NCBI GenBank assembly: GCA_020160755.1
Contig: JAIUPN010000002.1
Span: 124,001-188,000 of the forward strand
DNA from: Pseudomonadota bacterium
GTDB lineage: Bacteria; Pseudomonadota; Alphaproteobacteria; Sphingomonadales; Sphingomonadaceae
DNA: 64,000 nt
Direction of reading: 5' to 3'
Shown here: piece by piece, positions 10,062 through 19,325 of the stretch
Position numbering within the stretch: the stretch's first letter is position 1
Layout of the letters: each line of letters starts with the position of its first letter
Made by a program: the position numbers and the translations under genes
Notes under the pieces: generated by a model
What the model was told of the DNA's origin: nothing
Seen by the model: the letters and a program-made list of their open reading frames with translations, nothing else
Databases searched by the model: none

Positions 10062-11284
10062 CGCCCTGTCTCCCCATAGATATAATTGATCCGGATCGCA
10101 TCGCGCGCGACCTCGGCTTCGCGCGCCAGCGCATCGACTTCGGCTTCCGCCAGCGCGAGTGTCGACAGGAGTGCAGTGCCGAGGTCGAGCTTTCCGGCGG
10201 CGTAGCTGACAAGGTCGAGCTCAGCGCGCTTCTTCGCGAGCGGCACCAGCCGCGACCGCGCATTGACGAGCTGCTCGCTGTGCATGCGATGATCGGCCAG
10301 ATCGGCGTCGAGCGACGCCGCGATGTCGCGCTTCGCGGCCTCGCGGTCGAGGCGCGCGCGCGTCGCTTCGCTGGCTCGCGCCGCGATCTTCGGGTCCTGC
10401 CGCTTTTTCGAGAAGAAGGGCAGGTCGATCGTGACGCCGAGCGTGACGAGGTCGCCATAATTGGGCTCGCGACGTCCATAAGCCGCATTGACGCTCCAGT
10501 CGGGACGCTTGTCGGCGCGCGCAAGGCCCGTTTCGGCGTCGGCCGCCAACGCGCGGGCATCGAGCGCGCGCAGCCGCGGCAAGGCGTCGATGCCGGCGCG
10601 CAGCGTCGCCTCGTCGACCGTCGGCGGCGGCGGGTCGCCCGCCGTGTCGGCGGCGGAGTCGCCGGTGAAACGCGCGAGCTGCGCGCGGGCGCGGGTGATC
10701 TCGGCGGCGAGCGTGCTGCGGCGGTCGTTGATCGCGGCGCGAAGCTGATCGGGCTCCAGCGCTTGCGCCGGGCGCGCCGCGCCGCTCGCTAGTCGCGCCG
10801 TCACCGTTGCTTGCAGATCTCCGAGACCGGCGTCGAGCAGGTCGAGTTCCTTCAGCCGCTTCTTGGCATAGAAGAGATCGACCCAGGCAAGCGCCGTCGC
10901 GAGCCGGATGTCCTGCGCGGTAACTGCCTCGTCGGCGCGGGCGATTCCGATGTCGGCCTGCGCGCGCGTTGCGCGCGCCCGGCGTTTAGCGGGATTCGGG
11001 AAATCCTGACTGATGCCGATGACCTGCATCGTGAAATCGTCGCGATTGAACCGCCCCGCGTCGGGACCGGTCACCGGGAAATCCTGAATGGCGAGATTGA
11101 GCTTCGGGTCGGGAAGGCGGTCGGCGGCGATCGCCGCCGACCGCGCGGCATCGAGCCCGGCTTCTCGGGCTTGTAATTCAGGCGCTCGCGTTTCCGCTAG
11201 CCGAAGCGCATCATCGAGCGACATCGGTTCGGCGTGCAGGGCCGTGGGCAGCGCAAGCGCGGCTGCCGCAAAGAAAAGGCGCAT
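10058..11284 (-). CDS. cusC: CusC/TolC-family outer membrane efflux protein
   Basis: Outer-membrane channel subunit, 408 residues, with a cleavable signal peptide (FFAAAALALPTALHAEP). The two TolC repeats are visible as long helical stretches beginning MSLDDALRLAETRAPELQAR and, in the second half, VDEATLRAGIDALPRLRALD. Its trimer would form the exit duct of the CusCBA complex. It is the first gene of the overlapping cus operon; a hairpin (11316-11339) lies just upstream, between it and the preceding small secreted protein gene. Confidence 0.93.
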   Translation of the reverse strand: MRLFFAAAALALPTALHAEPMSLDDALRLAETRAPELQAREAGLDAARSAAIAADRLPDPKLNLAIQDFPVTGPDAGRFNRDDFTMQVIGISQDFPNPAKRRARATRAQADIGIARADEAVTAQDIRLATALAWVDLFYAKKRLKELDLLDAGLGDLQATVTARLASGAARPAQALEPDQLRAAINDRRSTLAAEITRARAQLARFTGDSAADTAGDPPPPTVDEATLRAGIDALPRLRALDARALAADAETGLARADKRPDWSVNAAYGRREPNYGDLVTLGVTIDLPFFSKKRQDPKIAARASEATRARLDREAAKRDIAASLDADLADHRMHSEQLVNARSRLVPLAKKRAELDLVSYAAGKLDLGTALLSTLALAEAEVDALAREAEVARDAIRINYIYGETGR

Positions 11285-11315
11285 GATTTCCCCCTTTTTG
11301 GATCGGGCGAGGCCA

Positions 11316-11339
11316 TCCCCGGCGCTTAGGCGCCGGGGA
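11316..11339 (-). terminator. Perfect 10-bp stem-loop between the 88-aa gene and cusC
   Basis: TCCCCGGCGC and GCGCCGGGGA form a perfect 10-bp stem around a TTAG loop. It sits 9 bp after the stop of the upstream small gene and about 30 bp before the cusC start on the same strand. No T-run follows on the minus strand, so it is either a partial terminator or attenuator that lowers cus transcription, or an mRNA-stabilising structure. Confidence 0.5.
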
Positions 11340-11347
11340 CGGAGATA

Positions 11348-11614
11348 TTACGCCGCGGGGTGCGCCATGTGGCCGCCGGTCATTTTTTTCATGCAATCGG
11401 CCGGATCGGCCTTCATCATGTCGCAGTCGCAGTCGGCCATCTGGGTGGACTTGTCCTTCACCCAGACGCGGACCCGCGAGGTGGTATTGGACTTGTTCGG
11501 TCCCGGCACCTGGCGGGTCTGCCATTCATAATGGCCCCCCGGTGCTTCCTGTGCGAAAACGGGAGCGGCAAGCGTTGCTGCCGCGAGCGCGGCAACGGCA
11601 AAAATCGGTTTCAT
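11348..11614 (-). CDS. Small secreted Cys/Met-rich protein, putative metal binding
   Basis: An 88-residue protein with a clear signal peptide (MKPIFAVAALAAATLAAP, VFA cleavage). The mature C-terminal third is rich in possible metal ligands: MADCDCDMMKADPADCMKKM followed by HMAH. The start at 11614 is preceded by GAGGAA at a good distance. It lies just upstream of cusC on the same strand, and downstream of another small secreted Cys-containing protein. I do not recognise a named family. Location and composition suggest a periplasmic copper- or silver-binding protein, but this is inference. Confidence 0.75.
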   Translation of the reverse strand: MKPIFAVAALAAATLAAPVFAQEAPGGHYEWQTRQVPGPNKSNTTSRVRVWVKDKSTQMADCDCDMMKADPADCMKKMTGGHMAHPAA

Positions 11615-11678
11615 GTCGAATTCCTCGGTTGAAAAGCTGGGAAAGGCGCGCCGGAAGCGCCGGTGCGCCTTTTGCAGT

Positions 11679-12038
11679 TCAGCCGAAGGATAGAGGTGGA
11701 TCGGGTTCGGGGCCGAATGTTCTGCCAGCGAGCCGCCGGACAGGAAGCGGATCGAGCAAGCCTGTGACATGCGCTTTCGCTTCGAGCGGCATAGCCGGCG
11801 ATACGACGGCGGGCGGAAGCGCGCAGCCCATCTTGGCGATGCAGTCGAGCGTGAGACCTTGGCAGGGTCCCTTGTCCTGCGACTTGTCGATGCCCATCAT
11901 CTCCGCGCATTCGTCGCTCATTGCGGACGCGGTGATGGCCCTGTCGGGCATCGGCATCGCTGAAGCGAACGCCGCTTCCTGGGCCAAGAGACCCAGCAAG
12001 GCTCCGAGAAGGAGCAGGAGCGAGAAGCGGCGCTTCAT
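11679..12038 (-). CDS. Small secreted protein with four cysteines, unknown function
   Basis: A 119-residue protein starting MKRRFSLLLLLGALLGLL, a strong signal peptide ending near AFASA. The mature part has four cysteines (DECAEMMG, GPCQGL, TLDCIAKMGCALPP) and several methionines, then a proline-rich tail. An in-frame extension upstream to 12116 is possible, but the signal peptide favours 12038. It heads the minus-strand run towards cusCBAF and is divergent from a TonB receptor. Not recognised as a named family; a metal-related periplasmic role is suggested only by the neighbourhood. Confidence 0.7.
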   Translation of the reverse strand: MKRRFSLLLLLGALLGLLAQEAAFASAMPMPDRAITASAMSDECAEMMGIDKSQDKGPCQGLTLDCIAKMGCALPPAVVSPAMPLEAKAHVTGLLDPLPVRRLAGRTFGPEPDPPLSFG

Positions 12039-12351
12039 GACGAAAGCATGATCCTTGGCGCATTCCGCGTCAACTTCATTCTGGCAAGCCGGACAAATCG
12101 GAGAGCCCAATTCCATCGGTCAAACGTCCTCTGTACCATTTTTTGAGGGATGGGGCGTTCTGGTGCGTAATCAATCTCAGTAGGGGATGTTGGGTGTTTG
12201 AACCCGGAAGCCGTAAACAGCGGTTTCCGGGCATGCATGTTTTTGTCCTCGACTTCCCCGAAACTCATTTGGGCTGCGCGACGGCGCAGTTCTTCGAAAC
12301 AGGGGAAGCGTAGTGAACAATCTATACTGTTGCTCGTTGAAGAAGCGCACA
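12039..12351. promoter_or_regulatory. Divergent intergenic region before TonB receptor, with terminator-like hairpin
   Basis: A 313-bp stretch without a convincing gene. It must hold the promoters of the minus-strand small secreted protein and the plus-strand TonB receptor. Its most striking element is the stem-loop at 12203-12231, listed separately. Base composition is visibly lower in GC than the flanking genes. No recognisable Cu-regulator box was found by eye. Confidence 0.5.
12203..12244 (+). terminator. Stem-loop followed by T-run in the leader of the TonB receptor
   Basis: CCCGGAAGCCG (12203-12213) pairs with CGGTTTCCGGG (12221-12231): 11 bp with one G-U pair and a 7-nt loop. GTTTTTG follows eight bases later. 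This is the plus-strand form of an intrinsic terminator, yet no plus-strand gene lies upstream. It may be an attenuator within the leader of the receptor mRNA or the leftover terminator of a lost gene. Confidence 0.5.
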
Positions 12352-14427
12352 ATGCAGCGAACCTCGCTCGCGGCGATTGCGATGGCGTTCGCAATGCCTG
12401 TGCAGGCTCAGGAAGCCCAGTCGGAAGGCCTCGCGGAGATCATCGTAACGGCCGAGAAGCGCGAGGAAAATTTGCAGTCTGTTCCCGTCTCGGTCACAGC
12501 GATGACCGGCGAGGCGCTTACGGCAACGGGCATATCCAACGTCGAAGACCTGCAATTTTTCGTGCCGGGCGTGTCGATCACCAACGATTCCATGGCGATC
12601 ATCAATATTCGTGGAATCGGCACCTCCGCGTTCGGCGTTGCGACCGATCCCAGCACGACGGTCCATTACGACGGTGTCTACATCTCGCGTCCGACGACGA
12701 GCTATCAGGATTTGTTCGACGTTGAACGCATCGAGGTTCTACGCGGTCCGCAGGGCGTTCTCTTCGGTCGCAACTCCGCCGGCGGCACGCTCAACATCAT
12801 CTCCAAGATGCCAACGGAGGATTTGACCGGCGCGCTGGGGCTCACAGTCGGAAATTATGAGAAGCGCTCGCTTAGTGGCACGATTTCGGGGCCGCTCGGA
12901 GCGGGCGTCCGAGGCCGTCTCACCTTGCTTGCCAACCAGCGTGACGGCATCTACCGCGACATCGTTTCGGGACGGCGATACCAGAATGAAGACAATCTCG
13001 CCGGACGACTGACGCTTGCGATCGACGCTAGCGACCGTCTTGAGATCGTGCTGCGGGCGGATGCCAGCCGCGATCGCGAGACCGGCGCACGGTCTGTCCG
13101 GCCCTTTTATCCGCAAGGCTTCATCGATGCGGGGGCGACGATCCCGGCCAATGACAAAGAAGCCGCGCTCGACCGCCTGCCGCGTTACGACGTCGATGCT
13201 TGGGGCGTGTCCTCGACGATGAACTGGGATGGTGGTCCGGTCACGATCCGCTCGATCACTGCGCTGCGCAAGAGCAAGGTCGTCCAGGCGCTCGATGTCG
13301 ACTCGACCGACCTCTTCCTCCGCGATATCGAGTTTTTCGAACGCTCTCGCAGCTTCACGCAGGAGTTCCAACTGCTCAACAATGATGCAGACAAGCTGCG
13401 CTGGATCGTCGGAGCCTTCTATCTCAACGAAAAGGGCAATGACGAAATACGGATCATCGAACCGGGCCGTCGGCTCGCGATCCCGGAAAACAATACGACG
13501 AACGCTTTCGCGCTTTTCGGTCAAGCGAGCTACGAACTCATCGAGCGCCTCCGTTTGACCGGGGGGCTCCGTTATTCCTACGAGAAGAAGGATTTCGCAT
13601 ATCGGGTCTTGCTGAACGGAAACCAGGTCGATGCCGGCCAGCCCAGATCATCCTGGACCGCCTGGACTCCGAAAATCGGGATCGATTACGACGTTGCCGA
13701 CGACGTTATGGTTTATGCGTCGGCAACCCGCGGATTCAAATCGGGCGGATTCCAGCTGGGCGACGGGCGGCCCTTCCTCCCGGAATATATTTGGAGCTAC
13801 GAAGTCGGCTTGAAATCGACGCTCCTCGATCGGCGGCTTCGAGCAAATGTTTCGGCCTTCTACTATGATTACACCAATCTTCAGGTGGTTGAGTATAACA
13901 ATGGCGTTGCCAGTACCACCAACGCCGGCAAGGCGACGATCAAGGGGGTCGAGGCGGAACTGATGGCGCGGCCGTTCGATCGTCTGACGCTCACATCGAC
14001 GATCGCTTATCTCGATGCTCGCTACGATGTCTATTTTGACGATGGCGGTGCAAGCCTCAAAGGCAAGCGGCTGCCCAACGCGCCCAAGTGGAACATCACT
14101 CTCGGCGGAGAATATAAGGCGTCCCTGGGCGGCGGAATGCTGACATTGCGGACCGACATCTCTTGGCGCGACAGCGTCTTTTTCAAGCCCAGCAACAATC
14201 CGCTCTTTTCCGGAAACGCCACGACTCTCGTCAACGGCCGTATCGCCTGGCAGCCAGCTAGCGAAGCGTGGGAAATTGCACTTTATGGCCGAAATCTGAC
14301 CGACGAGCGATATGTGAGCTATAGTACGATCGGGACGGACGCCACCGGTGTCTCGAATCCGACCCTTCCGCTCTACATCTACGGCGAGCCGCGTCAGTAC
14401 GGGCTGCAGCTGCGCTATTTCTTCTGA
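12352..14427 (+). CDS. TonB-dependent outer membrane receptor
   Basis: A 691-residue TonB-dependent receptor. After a short signal peptide (SLAAIAMAFAMPVQAQ) comes the TonB-box region EIIVTAEKREENLQSVPVS typical of sphingomonad receptors, the plug domain (GFGTS-type sequence IINIRGIGTSAFG, then VLRGPQGVLFGRNSAGGTLN), and a 22-strand barrel ending in an aromatic residue (LRYFF). ATG at 12352 fits the signal peptide; an upstream GTG at 12313 is less likely. The ligand is unknown. It lies among copper genes, and base composition is lower in GC than its neighbours, which hints at separate acquisition. Whether it carries copper, a copper ligand or something unrelated cannot be told. Confidence 0.9.
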   Translation: MQRTSLAAIAMAFAMPVQAQEAQSEGLAEIIVTAEKREENLQSVPVSVTAMTGEALTATGISNVEDLQFFVPGVSITNDSMAIINIRGIGTSAFGVATDPSTTVHYDGVYISRPTTSYQDLFDVERIEVLRGPQGVLFGRNSAGGTLNIISKMPTEDLTGALGLTVGNYEKRSLSGTISGPLGAGVRGRLTLLANQRDGIYRDIVSGRRYQNEDNLAGRLTLAIDASDRLEIVLRADASRDRETGARSVRPFYPQGFIDAGATIPANDKEAALDRLPRYDVDAWGVSSTMNWDGGPVTIRSITALRKSKVVQALDVDSTDLFLRDIEFFERSRSFTQEFQLLNNDADKLRWIVGAFYLNEKGNDEIRIIEPGRRLAIPENNTTNAFALFGQASYELIERLRLTGGLRYSYEKKDFAYRVLLNGNQVDAGQPRSSWTAWTPKIGIDYDVADDVMVYASATRGFKSGGFQLGDGRPFLPEYIWSYEVGLKSTLLDRRLRANVSAFYYDYTNLQVVEYNNGVASTTNAGKATIKGVEAELMARPFDRLTLTSTIAYLDARYDVYFDDGGASLKGKRLPNAPKWNITLGGEYKASLGGGMLTLRTDISWRDSVFFKPSNNPLFSGNATTLVNGRIAWQPASEAWEIALYGRNLTDERYVSYSTIGTDATGVSNPTLPLYIYGEPRQYGLQLRYFF

Positions 14428-14475
14428 GGTTCCTCGTCTCGCGAGGTTCTCCGGCGGCTCCCCTACGGTCGTCGG

Positions 14476-14505
14476 TCCTCCCGGGCGCTAGCGCGCCCGG
14501 GAGGA
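14476..14505. terminator. Perfect 13-bp stem-loop between convergent genes
   Basis: TCCTCCCGGGCGC and GCGCCCGGGAGGA form a perfect 13-bp stem around TAGC. It lies between the end of the TonB receptor (plus) and the end of the cytochrome gene (minus), so it can act in both directions. No T-run is present on either side. Confidence 0.6.
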
Positions 14506-14615
14506 ATACCTCGCCTGAACGCAGGTCATGATACGTTCTCGTTCCACAGGGCGCCGTCGCGTGAACGGGTTGACTCACGCCGACAAGGGTCGGCGATATG
14601 CAATTGTCGATGAGG

Positions 14616-15245
14616 TCAGTGCCCTGCGTGTTCGCCCGCCTCGCTTGTTTCCTGACTCGCGGCCTTGGCCTCTGTCATGCCTTTCATCATCGCGTCATGG
14701 TCCATTGGCACATTCTGCGTCATTGCCTGATACTGAGCCGGCGACAGGCTTGGAAGTTGCCGGATGAACGCGACCATATCCCAGATAAGACGATCATCGT
14801 GCGTTTTTCCCCACGCCGGCATGGCGGTCATCTTGATTCCATGCTTGATGATCCAGAATTGCTCCGAGGCAGAACGGTCCGAACCTTTGAACAAGATGGG
14901 CGCTTGCGGATACAGCCCCTGACTCATTTCGGTTTTTTCCATTCCGGGCGCCAGATGGCAGCCGCTGCACATCTCCGTGTATAGTCCGGCGCCCGATGCG
15001 ATCCGCGCCGGAGCCGCCAAATCCGCCGGCACCGCGATCGATCCGGACCGGGCTGCGATGGATTGCTCCCTGAATGTTTCGATGACGCTGTAAGTCAGTC
15101 GGCTATGAGGTGCATCGGCCGCTATATTGTACAGGCCGAGATAGACGGTGATTGCTCCAGCGCCAGCTATGACGGCAACGGCCAGGAGCGTGAACGCCAA
15201 GCTAGGCATGTGCTTCCGGAAATCGAAGTTTCGAAAACGCTCCAT
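14616..15245 (-). CDS. Membrane-anchored c-type cytochrome with Met/His-rich tail
   Basis: A 209-residue protein with an uncleaved N-terminal membrane helix (LAFTLLAVAVIAGAGAITVYL) and one class I cytochrome c domain: heme motif CSGCH at residues 93-97 and a probable axial Met in KMTAMPAWG. The C-terminal tail holds MDHDAMMKGM and ends HAGH, a composition seen in copper-handling proteins. It is the last gene of a minus-strand series (methyltransferase, P-type ATPase, NTF2-like protein). It may pass electrons to or from the copper oxidase system in the periplasm; this is inference. GC content is lower than that of adjacent genes. Confidence 0.85.
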   Translation of the reverse strand: MERFRNFDFRKHMPSLAFTLLAVAVIAGAGAITVYLGLYNIAADAPHSRLTYSVIETFREQSIAARSGSIAVPADLAAPARIASGAGLYTEMCSGCHLAPGMEKTEMSQGLYPQAPILFKGSDRSASEQFWIIKHGIKMTAMPAWGKTHDDRLIWDMVAFIRQLPSLSPAQYQAMTQNVPMDHDAMMKGMTEAKAASQETSEAGEHAGH

Positions 15246-15434
15246 CGTCTATCTCCCTCAAAACAAGCGTTGAGCTGTGAAGCCGAACGCGATGCAAAGG
15301 CTGTTCAACAGATGATACGCACCGCAACAGGTTTTCCCTTGTCGCAAAGGAGACAGGTGGTTTGCGTACTTACCGCGTCGAGGTAATTCCGGGCGCCCCT
15401 TACTCGATCGGACTTATGCGTTTCGTTCAGGCGC

Positions 15435-15489
15435 GGGCTCGGCGAGGCCTCAGGGCCCGCCCGGGCCCGCGAGCCTCGGGGGCGAGCCC
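15435..15489 (-). terminator. Long GC-rich stem-loop after the NTF2-like gene
   Basis: Nested inverted repeats: GGGCTCG/CGAGCCC outside, GAGGC/GCCTC in the middle and GGGCCC/GGGCCC at the core. It lies 14-68 bp past the stop of the NTF2-like gene and about 190 bp before the cytochrome gene on the same strand. It is a likely transcript end or processing structure; there is no T-run. Confidence 0.45.
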
Positions 15490-15502
15490 TTTCTTCACGC
15501 GA

Positions 15503-15979
15503 TCAGGCGCCGCCCGCCGGCCGCACCTTGGGCTTGCGTGAGGAACTGTGCAGATTGAGGATCTGCCACTTTCCGTTTTCCCATTTAAGGACGCTCGTTG
15601 CGACGCCGTCCCGCTCGATTGTTTCGCCGCTCGCGAGTACGATCGAGAAGCTATAGGTCTCGGTCGCGATCGCTACATCGCCTTCGCCCCGAACCGATAT
15701 CTTGTAGTTGCGGAAGGCAAAGGATCTGAACTCCTTGAGTTCGGGACCGAGGTGATGGTCGCGATAGTGGGCGAAATTCCCTTCGACGCCGCCCGACTCG
15801 AATATCTGGGCGTCTGGCGAAAAGAGTGCCTCGACGCCGGTCAGGTCCCGCTTTTCCATCGCTGATTTATACTGCGCGAGCGCTGCCGCCGCGCCCTGAT
15901 AATCCACAGGCTCGGTCGCCTGAGCCGGGACGGCCACCAGCATGGCCAATGTGATTGCTGTAATCGTCAGTCGTCTCAT
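15503..15979 (-). CDS. Exported NTF2/SnoaL-like (DUF4440-type) protein
   Basis: A 158-residue protein with a signal peptide (LTITAITLAMLVAVPAQA) and a cone-shaped NTF2-like domain: an N-terminal helix (AAALAQYKSAMEKRDLTGVEALFS), then strands with FESGGVEGNFAHYRDHHLGPEL and a C-terminal VLKWENGKWQILNLHSS. The start at 15979 has GGGGAAG upstream. Such proteins lie beside copper P-type ATPase genes in several proteobacteria, but no defined activity is known to me. The gene begins 43 bp after the ATPase stop, so it is very likely co-transcribed with it. Confidence 0.85.
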   Translation of the reverse strand: MRRLTITAITLAMLVAVPAQATEPVDYQGAAAALAQYKSAMEKRDLTGVEALFSPDAQIFESGGVEGNFAHYRDHHLGPELKEFRSFAFRNYKISVRGEGDVAIATETYSFSIVLASGETIERDGVATSVLKWENGKWQILNLHSSSRKPKVRPAGGA

Positions 15980-16022
15980 ATCACTTCCCCTTATTGCGTC
16001 CGAACTTCTCCGGTGGTTTCGA

Positions 16023-18344
16023 TCAGATTCTGGCAAAGCGCAGCCGCAATGAATTGGCGATGACGCTGACGGACGAGAGTGCCATCGCAGCGGCGGCAAT
16101 GACTGGCGAGAGCAATAGTCCGAAGACCGGATAGAGCACGCCCGCAGCGACCGGAATCCCGGCGACATTATAGGCGAAAGCGAAGAAGAGATTCTGGCGG
16201 ATGTTCGCCATCGTCGCATGGCTGAGATGCCGCGCCCGCACGATGCCCAGAAGGTCGCCGCGCAGCAGCGTCACACCCGCGCTTTCGATGGCGACATCGG
16301 TTCCCGAGCCCATCGCGATGCCGACGTCAGCGGCGGCGAGCGCGGGGGCGTCGTTGACCCCGTCGCCGGCCATCGCGACGATCCGGCCCTCGTCGCGCAG
16401 CCGCTGCACGACCGCACTCTTCTGGTCGGGGAGGACGTCGGCCTCAACGTCGTCGATGCCGAGGCGCCGCGCGATCGCCTCGGCGGTGACGCGATTGTCG
16501 CCGGTGAGCATGATGACCTTGATTCCGGCCTCGCGCAGCGCCGCGAGCGCGTCGCCCGTCGTTTCCTTGACGGGGTCGGCGATGGCGATGACCCCGGCCG
16601 CCTTGCCATTGACCGCGATGTAGATCGCCGTCGCGCCGTCTGTGCGAAGGCGGTCGGCTGCCTCGGTGAGCGCGCCCAGATCGACGTCATATTCTTCAAG
16701 AAAGCTCGCATTGCCGAGGACTATCGCCTTGTCGTCGACGACCCCGACGATACCCTTGCCGACCGGCTGGTCGACCCCCGATGGCTCGACCAGCGCGAGG
16801 CCCCGGTCCTCGGCGGCCTTGACGATCGCGGCCGCCAATGGATGTTCGCTGCTGCGCTCGAGGCTCGCGGCAATCCGGAGCAGATCCTGCTCTTCGAAGC
16901 CTTCGGCGACTTCGATGGCGACGACCGAGGGCCTGCCTTCGGTCAGCGTCCCGGTCTTGTCGACGACGAGGGTGTCGACCTTCTCCATCCGTTCAAGCGC
17001 CTCGGCATTTTTGATCAGCACGCCGGCTTCGGCGCCACGCCCCACGCCGACCATGATCGACATCGGCGTCGCGAGGCCGAGCGCGCAGGGGCAGGCGATG
17101 ATGAGCACCGAGACGGCGGCGATAAGGCCGTAGGCCATGGCGGGCGTGGGGCCGAGAAGCGACCAGACAATGAAAGCGACGATGGCGACGACGATGACGC
17201 CGGGCACGAACCAGCCCGAAACGGTATCGGCGAGACGCTGGATCGGCGCCCGGCTGCGCTGCGCGTCGGCGACCATTTGTACGATCCGCGCGAGCATCGT
17301 GTCGCGCCCGACCTTCTCGCTGCGCATGAGCAGGCCGCCCGTCTGGTTGATCGTCCCGCCGATCAGCGCCGCGCCGGCCGCCTTGGTGACCGGCATCGAT
17401 TCGCCCGTAACCATCGATTCGTCGACTGTGCCGCGGCCTTCTACGACGATGCCATCGACGGGGACTTTTTCGCCCGGACGGATGCGCAGCATGTCGCCGA
17501 CCGCGACTTCCTCGAGCGCTACCTCCTCGTCGCTTCCATCGCTGCGGACGCGCCGGGCGAGCTTCGGTGTCAGGTCAAGGAGCGCGCGGATCGCGCCGCT
17601 CGTCGTTTCGCGGGCCCTGAGTTCGAGCACCTGCCCGAGTAGCACCAGGACCGTGATGACTGCGGCGGCCTCGAAATAGACCGCGACCGAACCATCGGCG
17701 GCGCGGAAAGCTGCCGGGAAGATTTGCGGGAGAATCGCCGCCATCATGCTGTAGCCCCAGGCAACGCCCGTCCCCATCGCTATGAGGGTGAACATGTTGA
17801 GGCTCTTGTTGCGGATCGAGAGCCAGGCGCGCTCGAAGAAGGGCCAGCCAGCCCATAGCACAACGGGGGTCGCGAGCAGCATCTGGATCCAGTTGTTCGT
17901 CTGGCGGCCGACATATTGGTGGAGGCCCGTCAGATGGCCGCCCATTTCGAGCGCAACCACCGGGAGGGCGAGAAGGAGCCCGATCCAGAAGCGCCGCCGC
18001 ATATCGCGATATTCTTCGCTGGGGCCGTCCGATGCTGTCGGCATGACGGGCTCGAGTGCCATGCCGCAGATCGGGCAGCTTCCGGGGCCGGCGCGCTGGA
18101 TTTCGGGATGCATCGGGCAGGTCCAGATGGCGCCTTCGGGTGCATCGGCTGCGGCCGGCTCGCTTTTTGCGGCATAAAGATCGGGATCGGCCTCGAATTT
18201 GGCGAGGCAGCCTGCGCTGCAGAAATAGTGATGCTTGCCGCTATGCGTCGCGGTGTGAGGTGTGGTGGCCGGATCGACCGTCATGCCGCAGACGGGATCG
18301 GTCGTGCTCCCGCTGCCTTTTTCTGCGCCCTGATGATCGTGCAT
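16023..18344 (-). CDS. copA: Cu(I)/Ag(I)-exporting P1B-type ATPase with YHS domain
   Basis: A 773-residue heavy-metal P-type ATPase. The N-terminus has a YHS domain ([20 protein letters not shown] and [13 protein letters not shown]) and a heavy-metal-binding zinc-ribbon-like segment ([21 protein letters not shown]) instead of the classical CxxC HMA domains. Core motifs: TGES (MVTGESMPV), CPC at residues 418-420 ([11 protein letters not shown]), phosphorylated Asp462 in [18 protein letters not shown], and [13 protein letters not shown] with C-terminal membrane residues NxxxFAFAYN and [15 protein letters not shown] assigns it to the P1B-1 copper/silver class. It pumps Cu(I) from cytoplasm to periplasm. 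ATG at 18344 ([10 protein letters not shown]) is chosen; an upstream start would add a non-conserved stretch. The gene symbol copA here means the ATPase, not the oxidase. Confidence 0.95.
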   Translation of the reverse strand: MHDHQGAEKGSGSTTDPVCGMTVDPATTPHTATHSGKHHYFCSAGCLAKFEADPDLYAAKSEPAAADAPEGAIWTCPMHPEIQRAGPGSCPICGMALEPVMPTASDGPSEEYRDMRRRFWIGLLLALPVVALEMGGHLTGLHQYVGRQTNNWIQMLLATPVVLWAGWPFFERAWLSIRNKSLNMFTLIAMGTGVAWGYSMMAAILPQIFPAAFRAADGSVAVYFEAAAVITVLVLLGQVLELRARETTSGAIRALLDLTPKLARRVRSDGSDEEVALEEVAVGDMLRIRPGEKVPVDGIVVEGRGTVDESMVTGESMPVTKAAGAALIGGTINQTGGLLMRSEKVGRDTMLARIVQMVADAQRSRAPIQRLADTVSGWFVPGVIVVAIVAFIVWSLLGPTPAMAYGLIAAVSVLIIACPCALGLATPMSIMVGVGRGAEAGVLIKNAEALERMEKVDTLVVDKTGTLTEGRPSVVAIEVAEGFEEQDLLRIAASLERSSEHPLAAAIVKAAEDRGLALVEPSGVDQPVGKGIVGVVDDKAIVLGNASFLEEYDVDLGALTEAADRLRTDGATAIYIAVNGKAAGVIAIADPVKETTGDALAALREAGIKVIMLTGDNRVTAEAIARRLGIDDVEADVLPDQKSAVVQRLRDEGRIVAMAGDGVNDAPALAAADVGIAMGSGTDVAIESAGVTLLRGDLLGIVRARHLSHATMANIRQNLFFAFAYNVAGIPVAAGVLYPVFGLLLSPVIAAAAMALSSVSVIANSLRLRFARI

Positions 18345-18510
18345 CGCCGCCGCTCCCGTATGTGTCGGATGCCCGCCTCGCGGCGGGGCGGTCCAAACGC
18401 CACCGGTCGAGTTCGCCGCTGGCGTCGTTCCTGGCGGTTCCAGAATGGAGCCGCTTCTATCGATACGCAAGAAAGGCGATTATCCCTTGGATTTTCTTTG
18501 CCCTGTGCCG

Positions 18511-19188
18511 TCAGGTCCCGGGCTTTCGGGCCTCGATGATCGCGATCGCACCGGTTGGCGTGCGGAACGTCTCAAGTTCGCGAACATCGCAAAAGCCTGC
18601 CTCTCTCATCAGCACCGGGAGCAATCCATCGGCGTTGGGTTGGGTGTCCTGGACGCCGTCGAGCTGCTGGATCGTCAGGCGGAACAGCAACCGCATGAGG
18701 CGGCTGCGCTGTTCTCCATAGTCGGCGACATAGAGTTTGCCGCCCGGCGCGAGCACCTGCCGGGCCTCGCGTAGCAGACGTGCCTTTTCCTCAAGCCCGA
18801 CCTGATGAAGGACGAGGCAGATCGCAATCTTGGAAGGCGAGGGCCAGTCATCGATCGCCGAAGCCGCGAAAAAGCCAACTCGAAACTCCGGCGGTGGAAC
18901 AATCTGCGCGGTCTTCGTTCGGGCAATTCGCGTCGCGGCCTCGTCGGGGTCGAAACCAAGATAGCGGACGTCCCGGCTATGGCGAGCGATCGCCAGCGCG
19001 AGATTTCCCGTACCCGAGCCGATATCGAGAATGACGTCACCCTCGCCGAGCGCCATATGGCGAACGAGACGGTCGCGCCACACGCGCTCGCGCGTCGTCA
19101 CCGCGACGCCGAAATCATAAAAGGGCGTCAGGAAGTGATATCCTGCCGCTGGCGTGTAGGATCTTGCTACGGGTTTCGGGTCGGGCAT
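18511..19188 (-). CDS. Class I SAM-dependent methyltransferase (UbiE-like)
   Basis: A 225-residue methyltransferase with motif I ILDIGSGTGNLALAIARHS and the post-I acidic loop LGFDPDEAA. The N-terminal part YHFLTPFYDFGVAVTTRERVWR resembles UbiE/arsenite-methyltransferase-like enzymes. AAGGAGACGGCC precedes ATG 19188. It lies between copCD-araC and the copper ATPase on the same strand, a position often held by such methyltransferases in sphingomonad copper clusters. The substrate is unknown; there is no conserved Cys pattern to support arsenite methylation. Confidence 0.85.
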   Translation of the reverse strand: MPDPKPVARSYTPAAGYHFLTPFYDFGVAVTTRERVWRDRLVRHMALGEGDVILDIGSGTGNLALAIARHSRDVRYLGFDPDEAATRIARTKTAQIVPPPEFRVGFFAASAIDDWPSPSKIAICLVLHQVGLEEKARLLREARQVLAPGGKLYVADYGEQRSRLMRLLFRLTIQQLDGVQDTQPNADGLLPVLMREAGFCDVRELETFRTPTGAIAIIEARKPGT

Positions 19189-19325
19189 GGCCGTCTCCTT
19201 TCGACGCTTTGGCTTGCCGCCGGATTGCGGCCGCACTCGCCGGTCTCGAGGAGGCGCTTAGGGGCAAGCAGGCGCGGCGGTCTTGAATGTTTCGCCGGAG
19301 CGACGCGGTGCGAGGCGCATCCGGC

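Noticed and set aside
18511..19188. Arsenite methyltransferase (ArsM)
   Set aside because: The N-terminal part is somewhat similar, but the conserved arsenic-binding cysteines are missing and no ars genes are nearby.
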